Below are positions 7,655 to 16,390 of a DNA stretch of 64,000 nt, in pieces. The notes under the pieces are model-generated. The model searched no databases, was not told the origin of the DNA, and worked only from the letters and a program-made list of their open reading frames with translations. The position numbers and the translations under genes are program-made. Every line of letters starts with the position of its first letter. The first letter of the stretch is position 1. Source of the DNA: Clostridia bacterium (GTDB taxonomy: Bacteria > Bacillota > Clostridia > Christensenellales > Borkfalkiaceae). Location of the stretch: NCBI GenBank assembly GCA_017558825.1, contig JAFYTO010000011.1, positions 1 through 64,000 on the forward strand. The letters run 5' to 3'.

Positions 7655-9313
7655 TTAGATTTTTTCAATGAGCTCTAACGCCCATTTTGCTTGACGGTCT
7701 GACGTGATTTTTACGCGCATCGGGTATTTTGCGTGTACCTTCTTAGCCGATACGTCAATAAATTTATACTTGGTGTTTTTAAACTTTTTAGGCTCTAACG
7801 CTAAGTAAAGATTAAGCGTTTTGCCAACCATTTTAAGTTTTGCTATATTTTTGTTTTTGATTTTATAAGAAATTTGCTTTTTGCTGCTTATAACCCTAAT
7901 ACCGTCAATAGATAATAAATATTCGGTAAGCTGTTTAAACCAGTTTTTAGTGTTTTCAGAAGAGCTTAAAAGCCTTTCTTCTAAGGTTTTATCAGTTCCT
8001 TTAATTGTTAAAAGCTTGCTTATAGCGTACATATAAAGCCCGTTTTTATTAGCCAAATCGCTAATAAGTTCGCAAACCCATTTTGCTTGACGGTCTGACG
8101 TAACTTTTACAGCCATCGGATAGTCTTTATACGATTTAGCGGTAGTTTGAGTGTAGATATACTTAGTGTTTTCGTATTCAGCGGGATTAAGCGCTAAATA
8201 AACGCTAAACGATTTGCCCCTAAACGCAATTTTACAAATAGGCGTTCTGCCCTTTTTGTAAGTTTCGCACTGCTTGCCTTCCCAAACGTGAAGCCCTTTA
8301 ATTTTATAAAGGTGAATTACGATTTGTTTATATCTAGCTAAAACTTCCTTAGAAGCTAAATCGTGCTTTTGCCTAAACGTTAAGCCCTTTTTCCCTTTTA
8401 ACGAATCATACCACGCATTGCCAACCCCGTCAGTATCGGCGGTAGCCGCCATATAATAAAGAGGCTGTTCAATAGTTGTTTGCTGATTAGGTGCATCTTG
8501 AACGTCATTAGAATTAGAAGTTTCTTCGCTAGAAATTAGACCCATACTAACAAGCCTTAACATTGTTTCCTTTCTAAACTTCTTTTCTAAAAACGGCATT
8601 ACTATTGCCGCGAAAACAACGAGCATTACGCAAAGCACGCCGGCAGTTGACTGCATAAACACTACGAGGCTACCGATAAATGGAATTCTATCTCCACGGT
8701 AAATACCCTTCATTTGAGAATATTTAACGGGGAACTTATCGGGATATTGAACGGAGTCGCCTTGAAGTTGAAACCACCTTTCGTTCGGGTGCTTTTCGTT
8801 AGGCTCTTCAATATTTACTATGCGGTGAATAATCATAACGCCCGGCTCAACTTCGTACAGAACTATATCGTACTGTTTAAGGTCTTTTTCATCTGGAAGC
8901 TTATGCGCAAAAATTATATCGTACACTTGAAGTTGGTCGTTAATTTCGTTATCAAAAAGATATTCGTTCTTCTCGTTTTTAGAAGCCATTGACGCCGTAG
9001 TTACGACTTTCATAACGGGCACGTCACCAACCTTATTATCGCTAAGCGCACCAACTATTACTGAACCTATAAATAACGTGAGCATTACGGCACAAGCAAC
9101 GACAGGGATAACCAAATTGATTATCCCCATAATTACAGACTGTTTTTTGCCTTTATTTTTTAAATATTCAGTTTTAATTTTCTCATCTTCTACGCCAACA
9201 CGCATAAGCTTTAGCGTTTGTTTGGTTATTATAACGATAGTTGTAGCAAACAGCGCAACAAGCCCTACGTACACTATTAGGCATAGAATTAGAGTGTACG
9301 AATTAAAATTCAT
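7655..9313 (-). CDS. SipW-type signal peptidase I fused to a duplicated C-terminal domain
   Basis: A 552-residue membrane protein. The N-terminal ~250 residues form an S26B (ER/SipW-like) signal peptidase: membrane segments near residues 7-29 and 59-88, the serine region 'TTASMASKNEKNEYLFD', then 'DIVLYEVEPGVMIIHRIV', where His replaces the Lys of ordinary SipS/LepB, and a third membrane segment around 220-240. After a linker come two copies of a domain of about 115 residues; each contains 'YLAL(N/E)P', '(N)TKY' and 'YPMxVKxTSDRQAKW..ELI'. SipW enzymes are normally about 190 residues, so this tail is a large addition. It may recognise nucleic acid, cell wall or the substrate; unknown. It lies between its two likely substrate genes. 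Confidence 0.8.
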   Translation of the reverse strand: MNFNSYTLILCLIVYVGLVALFATTIVIITKQTLKLMRVGVEDEKIKTEYLKNKGKKQSVIMGIINLVIPVVACAVMLTLFIGSVIVGALSDNKVGDVPVMKVVTTASMASKNEKNEYLFDNEINDQLQVYDIIFAHKLPDEKDLKQYDIVLYEVEPGVMIIHRIVNIEEPNEKHPNERWFQLQGDSVQYPDKFPVKYSQMKGIYRGDRIPFIGSLVVFMQSTAGVLCVMLVVFAAIVMPFLEKKFRKETMLRLVSMGLISSEETSNSNDVQDAPNQQTTIEQPLYYMAATADTDGVGNAWYDSLKGKKGLTFRQKHDLASKEVLARYKQIVIHLYKIKGLHVWEGKQCETYKKGRTPICKIAFRGKSFSVYLALNPAEYENTKYIYTQTTAKSYKDYPMAVKVTSDRQAKWVCELISDLANKNGLYMYAISKLLTIKGTDKTLEERLLSSSENTKNWFKQLTEYLLSIDGIRVISSKKQISYKIKNKNIAKLKMVGKTLNLYLALEPKKFKNTKYKFIDVSAKKVHAKYPMRVKITSDRQAKWALELIEKI

Positions 9314-9335
9314 TTAAAAGCCTTTTTGCTAACTA

Positions 9336-9980
9336 TTAAGCAGTTACTTGAGAAACGGTGAATTGAACAACTTTATGACCACTTAATAACGCAGCAACGT
9401 CATCGTAGTCACTTCTTGAGTCAAGAATTAATTCTTGGTTATTATATAAGGTGAATAAAGAAAGCACGTCAGCAGAACTTAAAGTCCAAGTGAAAGTGCC
9501 GTTGGTTTCTTTTCTAACAATACCAAGGTCGTTTGCTTCTGCAGTATCAGCCGCGTCTGCAACGGTGTTGCCGGTGGTTAAAACAGGGCTAAGGAAAGAC
9601 GATTTTATGGTAACAATATCTACACCGTTATACTGAACGGGAGTATAGGTAGTGGCAACTTGCATAGGAATACCAAGCGTTTTAATTTCACCACTTGCGG
9701 TAGTTTCAGGCTTGAACGTAATAACAACTGAACCGTCACAAATTAAAACAGCTTTGTGAACAACATCGTCATCCTCACTGTCGTCAATACCAAGTTCTAT
9801 GGAATTGCTGAAAGAGAACGTACCGTTTGAACCAACGTCGTTAGCAGTGGTAAGAGCAATATTAACAGAGTCTCTTGGTGAGCTTGCGGTTGCGTTACCT
9901 TCTGAGTAGTTCCACGTTGCGTAAACGCCACCGATTGTCATTAAAAGTGCCATCATAATAAGTGCTGTAATTTTTTTCAT
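9336..9980 (-). CDS. TasA/camelysin-like secreted protein, SipW-cognate
   Basis: A 214-residue protein beginning 'MKKITALIMMALLMTIGGVY' and continuing 'ATWNYSEG', a close match to the SipW-cognate class of signal peptides. The mature part is Thr/Ser/Val-rich and beta-strand-like, with no cysteine-rich module; it has the size of TasA/camelysin-type fibre subunits, though sequence similarity beyond the leader is not obvious. It is the first gene of the locus, followed after 22 bases by the SipW fusion. It has its own promoter and a GGAG ribosome binding site. Likely an extracellular matrix or surface subunit; moderately sure. Confidence 0.72.
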   Translation of the reverse strand: MKKITALIMMALLMTIGGVYATWNYSEGNATASSPRDSVNIALTTANDVGSNGTFSFSNSIELGIDDSEDDDVVHKAVLICDGSVVITFKPETTASGEIKTLGIPMQVATTYTPVQYNGVDIVTIKSSFLSPVLTTGNTVADAADTAEANDLGIVRKETNGTFTWTLSSADVLSLFTLYNNQELILDSRSDYDDVAALLSGHKVVQFTVSQVTA

Positions 9981-10039
9981 AAATTTTTCTCCTTAATTAA
10001 ACGAACTTGTGTTCGTAAAAATTATTAGTTTATACATAA

Positions 10040-10068
10040 GTTATACTACACGGCATTTAAAATGTCAA
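10040..10068 (-). promoter_or_regulatory. Sigma-A promoter of the SipW/TasA-like operon
   Basis: Minus strand: TTGACA (10063-10068), 17-bp spacer, TATAAC (10040-10045). The leader of about 50 bases also contains an ACGAAC..GTTCGT inverted repeat that might be an operator. Confidence 0.75.
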
Positions 10069-10177
10069 TGATTTTTTATAAATTAATTTATAAAGCAACT
10101 TTTATACATATAAAAAGTTTGCATATAAAGCCTTTTAAGCCTTTATTTGCAAGTATATCTAGGCTCGCGCATTAAAA

Positions 10178-10202
10178 AAGCGGCAGTTAAAACTACCGCT
10201 TA
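10178..10202. terminator. Hairpin in the SipW-rpsR intergenic region
   Basis: AAGCGG..CCGCTT with an inner 3-bp stem and an A-rich left flank. It could end transcripts, but no gene directly precedes it on either strand. Confidence 0.4.
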
Positions 10203-10496
10203 ATTTATATTGTATTTTTAAGCAGCAAACGAAGCATAACGCCGTTTATAGCTGGTTATGTCGCCAACCACGACCGACCGCTCTCAAAATGACAAAAAGT
10301 TCTGGCCTGATTTGTCGACCGAATTACAAGTATTTTGTAGGTGTAATGGGCAGACTGAATTACTAGACTTAATTAATACTTTGCAGAGGGTGTGCTGAAG
10401 TAGAATTAAGGTAGTTTTTTGTTGAATTTTAATATATTTTGTAATATTTTTAATATATTTTTTATTAATGTGCGGGCAGAGGGTTTAGAATTAAAG
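10203..10496. other. Gene-free stretch, possible decayed element
   Basis: About 290 bases with no credible ORF. The first 140 bases are notably richer in G+C than the surroundings and contain TGTCATTTTGAGAGCGG (minus strand), a motif style common in degenerate intergenic repeats of gut Clostridia. The rest is AT-rich. No known RNA family is recognised. Confidence 0.35.
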
Positions 10497-10503
10497 AAAT
10501 AAA

Positions 10504-10532
10504 AAAACACTCTGCAGTAATTGCAGAGTGTT
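10504..10532 (-). terminator. Terminator of the rpsF operon, copy 2 of a direct repeat
   Basis: A perfect 12-bp stem with loop GTAAT and a run of seven T on the minus strand, beyond the rpsR stop. Identical in stem and loop to 6497-6529. Confidence 0.85.
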
Positions 10533-10570
10533 TAAAAATTTTATTGTTTTATTTAATGCAGTTTTAAATT

Positions 10571-10822
10571 TTATTCACCTTTGAATGGTAAAAGGTCTGC
10601 AAGCCTTGCAAGTTTAATAGCGCTTGCTAAAGTACGTTGGTGTTGAGCACAAGTGCCAGTCATACGTCTTGGTAAAATTTTACCGTTTTCAGTAATGTAT
10701 TTTTTAAGTTTAGCAACGTCTTTATAATCAATTTTATCAGCCTTTTCTACGCAAAAAGCACAAACTTTTTTTCTAGAAACTCTTTTTAAAGGCTTTTTAA
10801 CCATAGTGGTCTTTTCTTCCAT
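10571..10822 (-). CDS. rpsR: 30S ribosomal protein bS18
   Basis: An 83-residue basic protein with the S18 core '[19 protein letters not shown]', '[20 protein letters not shown]' and '[11 protein letters not shown]'. 'CAFC' near residue 21 together with the later cysteine suggests a partly kept zinc-binding form. It pairs with S6 on the platform of the small subunit. It is the third gene of the conserved rpsF-ssb-rpsR operon, 15 bases after ssb, and is followed by the operon terminator. Confidence 0.97.
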   Translation of the reverse strand: MEEKTTMVKKPLKRVSRKKVCAFCVEKADKIDYKDVAKLKKYITENGKILPRRMTGTCAQHQRTLASAIKLARLADLLPFKGE

Positions 10823-10837
10823 TATTCTATCTCCTTT

Positions 10838-11236
10838 TTAAAATGGCAAATCGTTGTCGTCATCAACTTCTGTTAAAGTTGGACTACCTTTTTTAACAGG
10901 TTCAATGTCTTCTGCGCGATTACCAGTTGATAAGAACTCAATTTCACTTGCAACAATGTCAGTAAGTGTTCTTTTAATGCCATCTTTATCTTCATAAGAG
11001 TGGTTTTGTAAGCTACCAACAACTGCAACTTTGCTTCCTTTCTTAAGGAATTTACTGCAGTTTTCTGCTTGGTTTCTCCAAACAGTTATGTTGAAAAAGT
11101 CAGCTTCTCTATTACCGTCTGCATTAGCAAAAGTTCTATTTACTGCAATTGAAAAACGGCAAAAAGCAATACCGCTTGTAGTTTCGCTCAATTCTGGGTC
11201 ACGTGTTAAGTTACCTATTAAATATACTTTATTCAT
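10838..11236 (-). CDS. ssb: Single-stranded DNA-binding protein
   Basis: A 132-residue OB-fold protein starting 'MNKVYLIGNLTRDPELSETT', with 'FCRFSIAVNRTF' and 'FFNITVWRNQAENCSKFLKK', ending in the acidic tip 'DDDNDLPF' that recruits replication and repair partners. It is shorter than many SSBs (150-180 residues) because the disordered linker is short, but both functional ends are intact. Middle gene of the rpsF-ssb-rpsR operon. Confidence is very high. Confidence 0.97.
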   Translation of the reverse strand: MNKVYLIGNLTRDPELSETTSGIAFCRFSIAVNRTFANADGNREADFFNITVWRNQAENCSKFLKKGSKVAVVGSLQNHSYEDKDGIKRTLTDIVASEIEFLSTGNRAEDIEPVKKGSPTLTEVDDDNDLPF

Positions 11237-11249
11237 AAACTCCCTCCGA

Positions 11250-11531
11250 TTACGCTTTTGTAATCAATCTTCTCATAACGCCGTCTGTTATGCCTGCAAC
11301 TCTCTTAAGTTCTGCAACAAGTGTTGTGTCACTTTCAAAAGTCATAAGAACATAATAGCCTTCTGTTTTATAATTGATAGGGTATACAAGTTTTTTTGCA
11401 CCCCATTTATCAATTTTTTCAACAGTACCGCCGTTGTCTAAAACTACTTTTTCGAATTTAGAGATTATAGCGTCTCTTTCTTCGTCAGCAATTTCAGTTG
11501 ACAAGATGTAAAGCATTTCATACTTTCTCAT
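11250..11531 (-). CDS. rpsF: 30S ribosomal protein bS6
   Basis: A 93-residue S6 protein with 'YEMLYILSTEIADEERDAII', 'KWGAKKLVYPINYKTEGYYV' and 'LKRVAGITDGVMRRLITK'. It binds S18 and the central domain of 16S rRNA. First gene of the operon, preceded by AGGAGG and by a structured leader of about 100 bases that may mediate S6:S18 autoregulation. Confidence 0.97.
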   Translation of the reverse strand: MRKYEMLYILSTEIADEERDAIISKFEKVVLDNGGTVEKIDKWGAKKLVYPINYKTEGYYVLMTFESDTTLVAELKRVAGITDGVMRRLITKA

Positions 11532-11634
11532 AATTTAACCTCCTGGACTTATTGGAACGCATTCAACCATACGTTCAAGGTTAGGCGCTATAGTTAAGCG
11601 CAAAATAATTAGGGCAAAGCCCCAATATGCATAT
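11532..11634 (-). promoter_or_regulatory. rpsF leader, candidate S6:S18-responsive element
   Basis: The 5' leader holds three small inverted repeats (GGGGC/GCCCT, GCGC/GCGC and GAACG/CGTTC); the last is next to CC and the AGGAGG. In many bacteria an S6:S18 complex represses this operon through such a leader. The match is by position and general shape only; I did not align it to a covariance model. Confidence 0.45.
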
Positions 11635-11663
11635 ATTATAGTTTATTGTTCTATAATTGTCAA
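11635..11663 (-). promoter_or_regulatory. Sigma-A promoter of the rpsF operon
   Basis: Consensus on the minus strand: TTGACA (11658-11663), 17 bp, TATAAT (11635-11640). Confidence 0.85.
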
Positions 11664-11736
11664 CAATTTTTTTGGCTACTATTATTAAACTAGCGCAATT
11701 TTTAGCATAAAAATAAAATTTTTTTGAGCATTTTAA

Positions 11737-12366
11737 CTAATTTGCGTTAATAGTTTGCAAGTAGGCTTGTAAAGAAAGGCCATTTAAAAAATGCGCGTCT
11801 TCCTTAATTATGTCTATATTGTCTCCACCGTAAATTGCTTTTAACGCAGTTGCTAAATAGTCTGGGCGCAAAGTGTCGTTGCCAAATTTTAAAGTTGCAA
11901 AAAGGTTTGCACCGTCAAATTTAAGCGAAACAATTTTAGAGCGAACCTCTCTTTTATTGCCCTTTTTATCTTCAACAAAAAACTCTTGTTTTAATAAAAT
12001 TTCGTTTACGTCAAAGTTGTTTAAGCCAGTAATTTTATATGTTGCGGTGGTAACGTCTGAAGCAATTTTTGCTTTTTTAGAAGTATTAAAACACTCTTCA
12101 CATTTAATTCCGCTAGGCGCAAATTGGTTAAAAAGAGCTTTAAAAGTTTCGGCATTTTCTTTGCTTTCTATAAGGCAATATTCGCTTTTTGTTTTTAAGC
12201 CAAGAGCTATTGGGGAACTCATAAAAACTAGCATATGAGGATTAAATCCTTGCGAATAGCCCACTTTTACGCCCATTCGCCTAATAATTTTGGCAAAATG
12301 TTTAAGCATATCAAGGTGTGGAATAAATTCTGCACCGTTCATTTTAGAATATTTAATAACTATCAT
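11737..12366 (-). CDS. Radical-SAM-linked protein, TIGR03936/DUF2344 family
   Basis: About 209 residues, starting 'MIVIKYSKMNGAEFIPHLDM' and continuing 'LKHFAKIIRRMGVKVGYSQGFNPHM', the hallmark of the DUF2344 family that accompanies TIGR03960 radical-SAM proteins. The ATG at 12366 is chosen because it gives a 4-base ATGA overlap with the upstream gene; an extension of four codons is possible. In many Clostridia the two domains are adjacent or fused, often near rng and rplU, suggesting a role in RNA or ribosome modification; this is inferred, not shown. Confidence 0.88.
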   Translation of the reverse strand: MIVIKYSKMNGAEFIPHLDMLKHFAKIIRRMGVKVGYSQGFNPHMLVFMSSPIALGLKTKSEYCLIESKENAETFKALFNQFAPSGIKCEECFNTSKKAKIASDVTTATYKITGLNNFDVNEILLKQEFFVEDKKGNKREVRSKIVSLKFDGANLFATLKFGNDTLRPDYLATALKAIYGGDNIDIIKEDAHFLNGLSLQAYLQTINAN

Positions 12367-14129
12367 TTTATATCGCACCTGCCTTGCAATCCACAGCCTT
12401 TACAGCCCCTTTGACAACCGCCTGTTATTTTGCCGTTATATGCTTTTTGCCTTTCGCTAAGCAAGAATTTTTTAGTTACACCAATGTCAACAAAGTCCCA
12501 AGGCAAAAGTTCGTTTAAGTCTTGAGCGCCAGTGTAGTCAAGTTTGTTAACGTTTTCTTCCATAAACGCTTGCTCGTAAATTTCAGGTTTAAAATATTCG
12601 CACCAACTTTCAAAGTATGAGCCTTTTTTGTACGCATTTAACAATACCTTGCCAATGCGCCTATCGCCACGAGCTAAAACTGCCTCCATTTCAGAAAGTT
12701 CGTAATCGTTCCAATTAAATGAAACGCCTTTAATATAGAGTTTTGCTTTCAACGTTGCAATTTTTTTGTCAACCTGTTCTTTTGTAGCAAAAGCCTCCCA
12801 TTGAAAAGGGGTAAATGGTTTAGGTATAAAGGTTGAAACACTAACGTTTATGCGCAAACCACGCAAGCGCTTAGGGTTTTGAGAGTATATTTGCTTAACT
12901 TTTTCAACCACCTTGCAAATGCCGTCAATATCATCGTCAGTTTCGGTAGGTAAACCCATCATAAAGTAGAGTTTTATTGCAGAAATGCCTAAGTCAAACG
13001 CTTTTTGAACGCCAGTTTCAATGTCTTGCTCGGTAACGTCTTTGTTAATAACGTCACGCAAGCGTTGGGTGCCTGCTTCTGGAGCAAAAGTTAAACTGCT
13101 TTTGCGTGATTGCTCGGCATAAAAGCTTTCAAAATTATCAATTCTAAGAGATGGTAAAGCAATGGTTGTGTATTCTGGCAAAGAAGCTTTCATTTGCTTT
13201 AAAAGGGTAGGAAGCTCGGCATAGTCGCTTGTTGATAAACTGTTCATGCTAATGTTTTCATGGCCAGTATTTTTAATAAGGTCACAAGCAAGGCTTGTTA
13301 AATTGTCAACACTGCGCTTTCTAACGGGCCTATATATAAAGCCGGCTTGGCAAAATCTACAGCCACGGTAGCAGCCACGCATAATTTCAATAACCGCCCT
13401 ATCATGTACAACTTCTATGTTGCCAACAGGCTGAAAACGTGGGTAGGGAGCGGTTTCTAAGTCTAAACAAATGGCTCTTTTAACGTTATTGCCTTCAAAT
13501 TTGACTATTTTATTGTTGTTATATATAGGTTTTGTAATGCTGGGAACGTAAACGCCTTCAATTTCGCTTGCACGAAGTAAGAACTCTTTTTTATCCTTTA
13601 TTTTAAGTTTAAGTTCGGCAAGTTGGCGCATAGAAATTTCGCCGTCACCAATAACGAAAAGGTCAAAGAAGTCTACAAGAGGTTCTGGATTACATGCACA
13701 CGGACCTCCGCCTTGAACAATAGGGAAGTTGTCGCCACGCTCGCTTGCTAATAGTGGAATGCCGGCTAAGTCAAGCATATATAAAATGGTTGTGTAACTC
13801 ATTTCATATTGGAGCGAAAAACCTATCATGTCAAAGTCTTTAAGCGGTTTTTTTAAGCCGAGTGAGTAAAGAGGCAAATTATTTTCCTTAAGAGCAGTGC
13901 CAAAGTCTGGCCAAGGGGCGTAGCATCTGTCGGCACAAGCGCCGTCAACGTTGTTAATAACGTCTTGAACAATGCGAATGCCAAGGTTGCTCATCGCCAC
14001 CTCGTAAACGTCAGGAAAACAAACGCAATAGTTGAACTTGTCTTCTTTAATTTTAGGCTCGCCGTATTCGCCACCAATGTAGCGCGCAGGCTTTTCAACC
14101 GTTTTTAAAATTTCGTTTAATGTTTTCAT
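12363..14129 (-). CDS. B12-binding-type radical SAM protein, TIGR03960 family
   Basis: A 588-residue protein. The N-terminal ~200 residues resemble a cobalamin-binding-like domain ('FCYCV..' region is absent, but 'VQGGGPCACNPEPLVDFFDL' is kept). The radical SAM cluster is 'IMRGCYRGCRFCQAGF' (CxxxCxxC) near residue 255, followed by 'SLTFAPEAGTQRLRDVIN' and 'IKLYFMMGLPTETDDDI'. The C-terminus has a further cysteine-rich tail, 'CQRGCKGCGLQGRC', which may bind another cluster. It forms a two-gene unit with the DUF2344 protein and has its own promoter. Reaction unknown; family assignment strong. Confidence 0.9.
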   Translation of the reverse strand: MKTLNEILKTVEKPARYIGGEYGEPKIKEDKFNYCVCFPDVYEVAMSNLGIRIVQDVINNVDGACADRCYAPWPDFGTALKENNLPLYSLGLKKPLKDFDMIGFSLQYEMSYTTILYMLDLAGIPLLASERGDNFPIVQGGGPCACNPEPLVDFFDLFVIGDGEISMRQLAELKLKIKDKKEFLLRASEIEGVYVPSITKPIYNNNKIVKFEGNNVKRAICLDLETAPYPRFQPVGNIEVVHDRAVIEIMRGCYRGCRFCQAGFIYRPVRKRSVDNLTSLACDLIKNTGHENISMNSLSTSDYAELPTLLKQMKASLPEYTTIALPSLRIDNFESFYAEQSRKSSLTFAPEAGTQRLRDVINKDVTEQDIETGVQKAFDLGISAIKLYFMMGLPTETDDDIDGICKVVEKVKQIYSQNPKRLRGLRINVSVSTFIPKPFTPFQWEAFATKEQVDKKIATLKAKLYIKGVSFNWNDYELSEMEAVLARGDRRIGKVLLNAYKKGSYFESWCEYFKPEIYEQAFMEENVNKLDYTGAQDLNELLPWDFVDIGVTKKFLLSERQKAYNGKITGGCQRGCKGCGLQGRCDIK

Positions 14130-14164
14130 TTTTAATTCCTGTTAAATATTAAAGTTCTACTTGT

Positions 14165-14193
14165 ATTTTAATGGTTTTACATAAAGATGTCAA
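14165..14193 (-). promoter_or_regulatory. Sigma-A promoter of the TIGR03960 gene
   Basis: Minus strand: TTGACA (14188-14193), 17 bp, TAAAAT (14165-14170). Confidence 0.75.
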
Positions 14194-14225
14194 TGCAAAA
14201 CGTATTGTTTTAACAATATATAAAA

Positions 14226-14258
14226 AATAAGCACCCACTTTTTACAAAGGTGCTTATT
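14226..14258 (-). terminator. Terminator at the left edge of the tRNA array
   Basis: A 10-bp stem AATAAGCACC with a T-rich minus-strand tail. It would stop minus-strand transcripts leaving the integrated array before they enter the radical SAM gene. Confidence 0.65.
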
Positions 14259-14364
14259 ATTAATTGGTTGTAGGGCTTTTTAGTAGATAATTATGCTGCG
14301 CTATTATGATAAAAGAATTTTTTTCTTTAAAATAGTAAAAACCACAGTTTTTTATGGGTTTTAT

Positions 14365-14407
14365 TGGTAGTTCCGGCGGGAATCGAACCCACAACGACCT
14401 TTAGGAG
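14365..14407 (-). other. tRNA-Arg 3' half: distal boundary of the integrated array
   Basis: On the minus strand it begins with the anticodon-loop sequence CTCCTAA and continues through a full T-arm (GTGGG/CCCGC), acceptor strand CGGAACT, discriminator A and CCA, but has no 5' half next to it. Its acceptor strand pairs with GGTTCCG of the orphan 5' half at 38551-38557. The anticodon stem strand has lost one base compared with the copies at 29026 and 32997, so it is decaying. Confidence 0.8.
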
Positions 14408-14656
14408 GTAAGCCATAGAATCAACGCCTAATTTTCTATTTGATTTATCGAATATATTATTCGTTTTATCAAAGCACATTTTTCATTTTTACACGAAATT
14501 TTCGTGACGTGAAATAAAATTCGTAATATGTCTATTCTATTTCTATTCTAACGCGATTTTTTAAAAATACACATTTATTTTCACTCTCGCAGTGAATCAA
14601 TCTCGTATTAAACCGTCCCTATTCCGTATGTTTAATAGAATAAGGAATTGGTAGAG

Positions 14657-16390
14657 TCAGGATAAACTTTCAATCATCAAAATATACTCGTTTAAGTACT
14701 TGACAGGATACGGCAACACCGTAAATGATTTATATTTAACAAATGTCGCACTCAGTGTTGATAAAATATTCTCTATGATATTTTTGCCTGAAACAACCTC
14801 AACTTTATATAAATGTGGAGCACGTATAATCTTAGTATTCATTCCACTTCCCTTTATTCCTGCACTATAATAAGAGCCATCTTCATAAAGATTTATATCT
14901 ACAATCCCAGATAAAAATCTATCCCTAGCTTCTTTACTGCGGCTTATTATTTCTTGTTCAAAGATTTCTTCCTCTGGCAACGGATATCTATTCGTTCTTG
15001 TTATGACATTAATATTTCCATCAGTAGAAGCAATAATGGTTTTTTCTTTCCCCTTATTATCAGTTAAATAGTCCGAGCATTCATTTAATATATCAATATC
15101 AAATGAAGAAAAGTCATCTAATTTATTATATAATTCAAAACTTCCGTTAGGGTGAATTACTATAAAATAATGCTTCCCATCTTTTTCTTTTCCAAATATC
15201 CAGTCGCACGTAAAGCCGTATGATGCCCAGTTATCTAACGAAATATCCTTTTTATTTAAAATGTCATTTTTAATAACGACTTCCTTAATTATTGTATTTA
15301 TAATTGCTTCGTTGTCATTTATAATTTTTTCCGCACTATCTTCAACTGTAACACATTGAATTATAGTTGAACGTTCAAAGTTTTTATAAGGGTCTGGATA
15401 TTCTAATTGCTCATAGTATTCCTTATTGTGGATAAGTAAAATATTTGCCTTACCCTTTTCAATATTCTTACTTGTATTTATACCGCAAACACCTATAGCT
15501 TCCTGTATTTTATCAATTAGAGCATCGAATTCTTCTTCGTATTCCGTCCCATCAATAACGTTAACAAGATTAATTTCCATTCCTTTAATTTCTTGCAACG
15601 CATAATTCATAAACTTTTTATCTCGTTCAACACCTATAGTCTTAGCAATCTCAATCGTATCAAATGAGAATTCAATTTGTTTGCCATATTTGCTTTTTAA
15701 CAATCTTAATACGTAATACAAATAGTAAACCTTATTGTTTTTCAAATCTTCCCTACTCATAGTAAAAAAGGGAACTTCTGCTTTTTTATTATAGATGCCT
15801 TTCTTTATATAAATATCATCTGACGTAATATCAAAAACGCGTTTTAACGAACAATTCTTATTGCTAAAAATATATTTTGGATACTCATTTATTTTCTTAT
15901 TTTTCTTAAACAATGAATATTTGGCAAAAGTAGCAGCCTCGACAAGTATGTTCATGTCAGCGTCCACATTTATTCCTAAAGCGGTAAAAGAACTTCTATT
16001 TTTTTTCATCCACTCTGGTTTACAAATATAAAACTTTCCAGTTAAATTATTAAAGCTTAAATTCTCCGAATTAAAATTGTTCAACGAATACAAAAACAAC
16101 CTAAATAAAATATAATTAGGAATTTCCGATGAATTAATTCTTTTTACATAAAGTTTTTCATTGTCTAGTTGTTTAACCAAATCCATTTTTGAAAGGATTT
16201 CTTTTTTTAACATTATATACAATGATTTTCCGTTTTCAAAAGCTAAGCTTTCTATTTTGCCAGTTTCAAAATCTAAACATTTAGCACCAAACGGGATATA
16301 TTTTTCCGTCGTATTAATTAAATAAAAATCAAATGTATTATCTATTTCTTGGCGATTAAACTTTACGTTAAGTTGATTACATATTGCCAT
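14657..16390 (-). CDS. Unrecognised defence-island protein coupled to the helicase-nuclease
   Basis: A 577-residue protein with no signal peptide or membrane segment. It starts 14 bases inside the end of the helicase-nuclease gene, so the two are almost certainly co-translated and likely act together. I recognise no domain with confidence. The segment 'KANILLIHNKEYYE' (about residue 315), then 'DPYK' and 'IQCVTVED', followed by 'VVIKNDIL' and a C-terminal 'FTVLPYPVKYLNEYI', recalls the MID-PIWI order of prokaryotic Argonaute-like proteins, which in the PIWI-RE group also pair with a helicase and a nuclease. I cannot identify catalytic or guide-binding residues. Treat the PIWI idea as a hypothesis. 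Low GC, like the rest of the unit. Confidence 0.6.
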   Translation of the reverse strand: MAICNQLNVKFNRQEIDNTFDFYLINTTEKYIPFGAKCLDFETGKIESLAFENGKSLYIMLKKEILSKMDLVKQLDNEKLYVKRINSSEIPNYILFRLFLYSLNNFNSENLSFNNLTGKFYICKPEWMKKNRSSFTALGINVDADMNILVEAATFAKYSLFKKNKKINEYPKYIFSNKNCSLKRVFDITSDDIYIKKGIYNKKAEVPFFTMSREDLKNNKVYYLYYVLRLLKSKYGKQIEFSFDTIEIAKTIGVERDKKFMNYALQEIKGMEINLVNVIDGTEYEEEFDALIDKIQEAIGVCGINTSKNIEKGKANILLIHNKEYYEQLEYPDPYKNFERSTIIQCVTVEDSAEKIINDNEAIINTIIKEVVIKNDILNKKDISLDNWASYGFTCDWIFGKEKDGKHYFIVIHPNGSFELYNKLDDFSSFDIDILNECSDYLTDNKGKEKTIIASTDGNINVITRTNRYPLPEEEIFEQEIISRSKEARDRFLSGIVDINLYEDGSYYSAGIKGSGMNTKIIRAPHLYKVEVVSGKNIIENILSTLSATFVKYKSFTVLPYPVKYLNEYILMIESLS

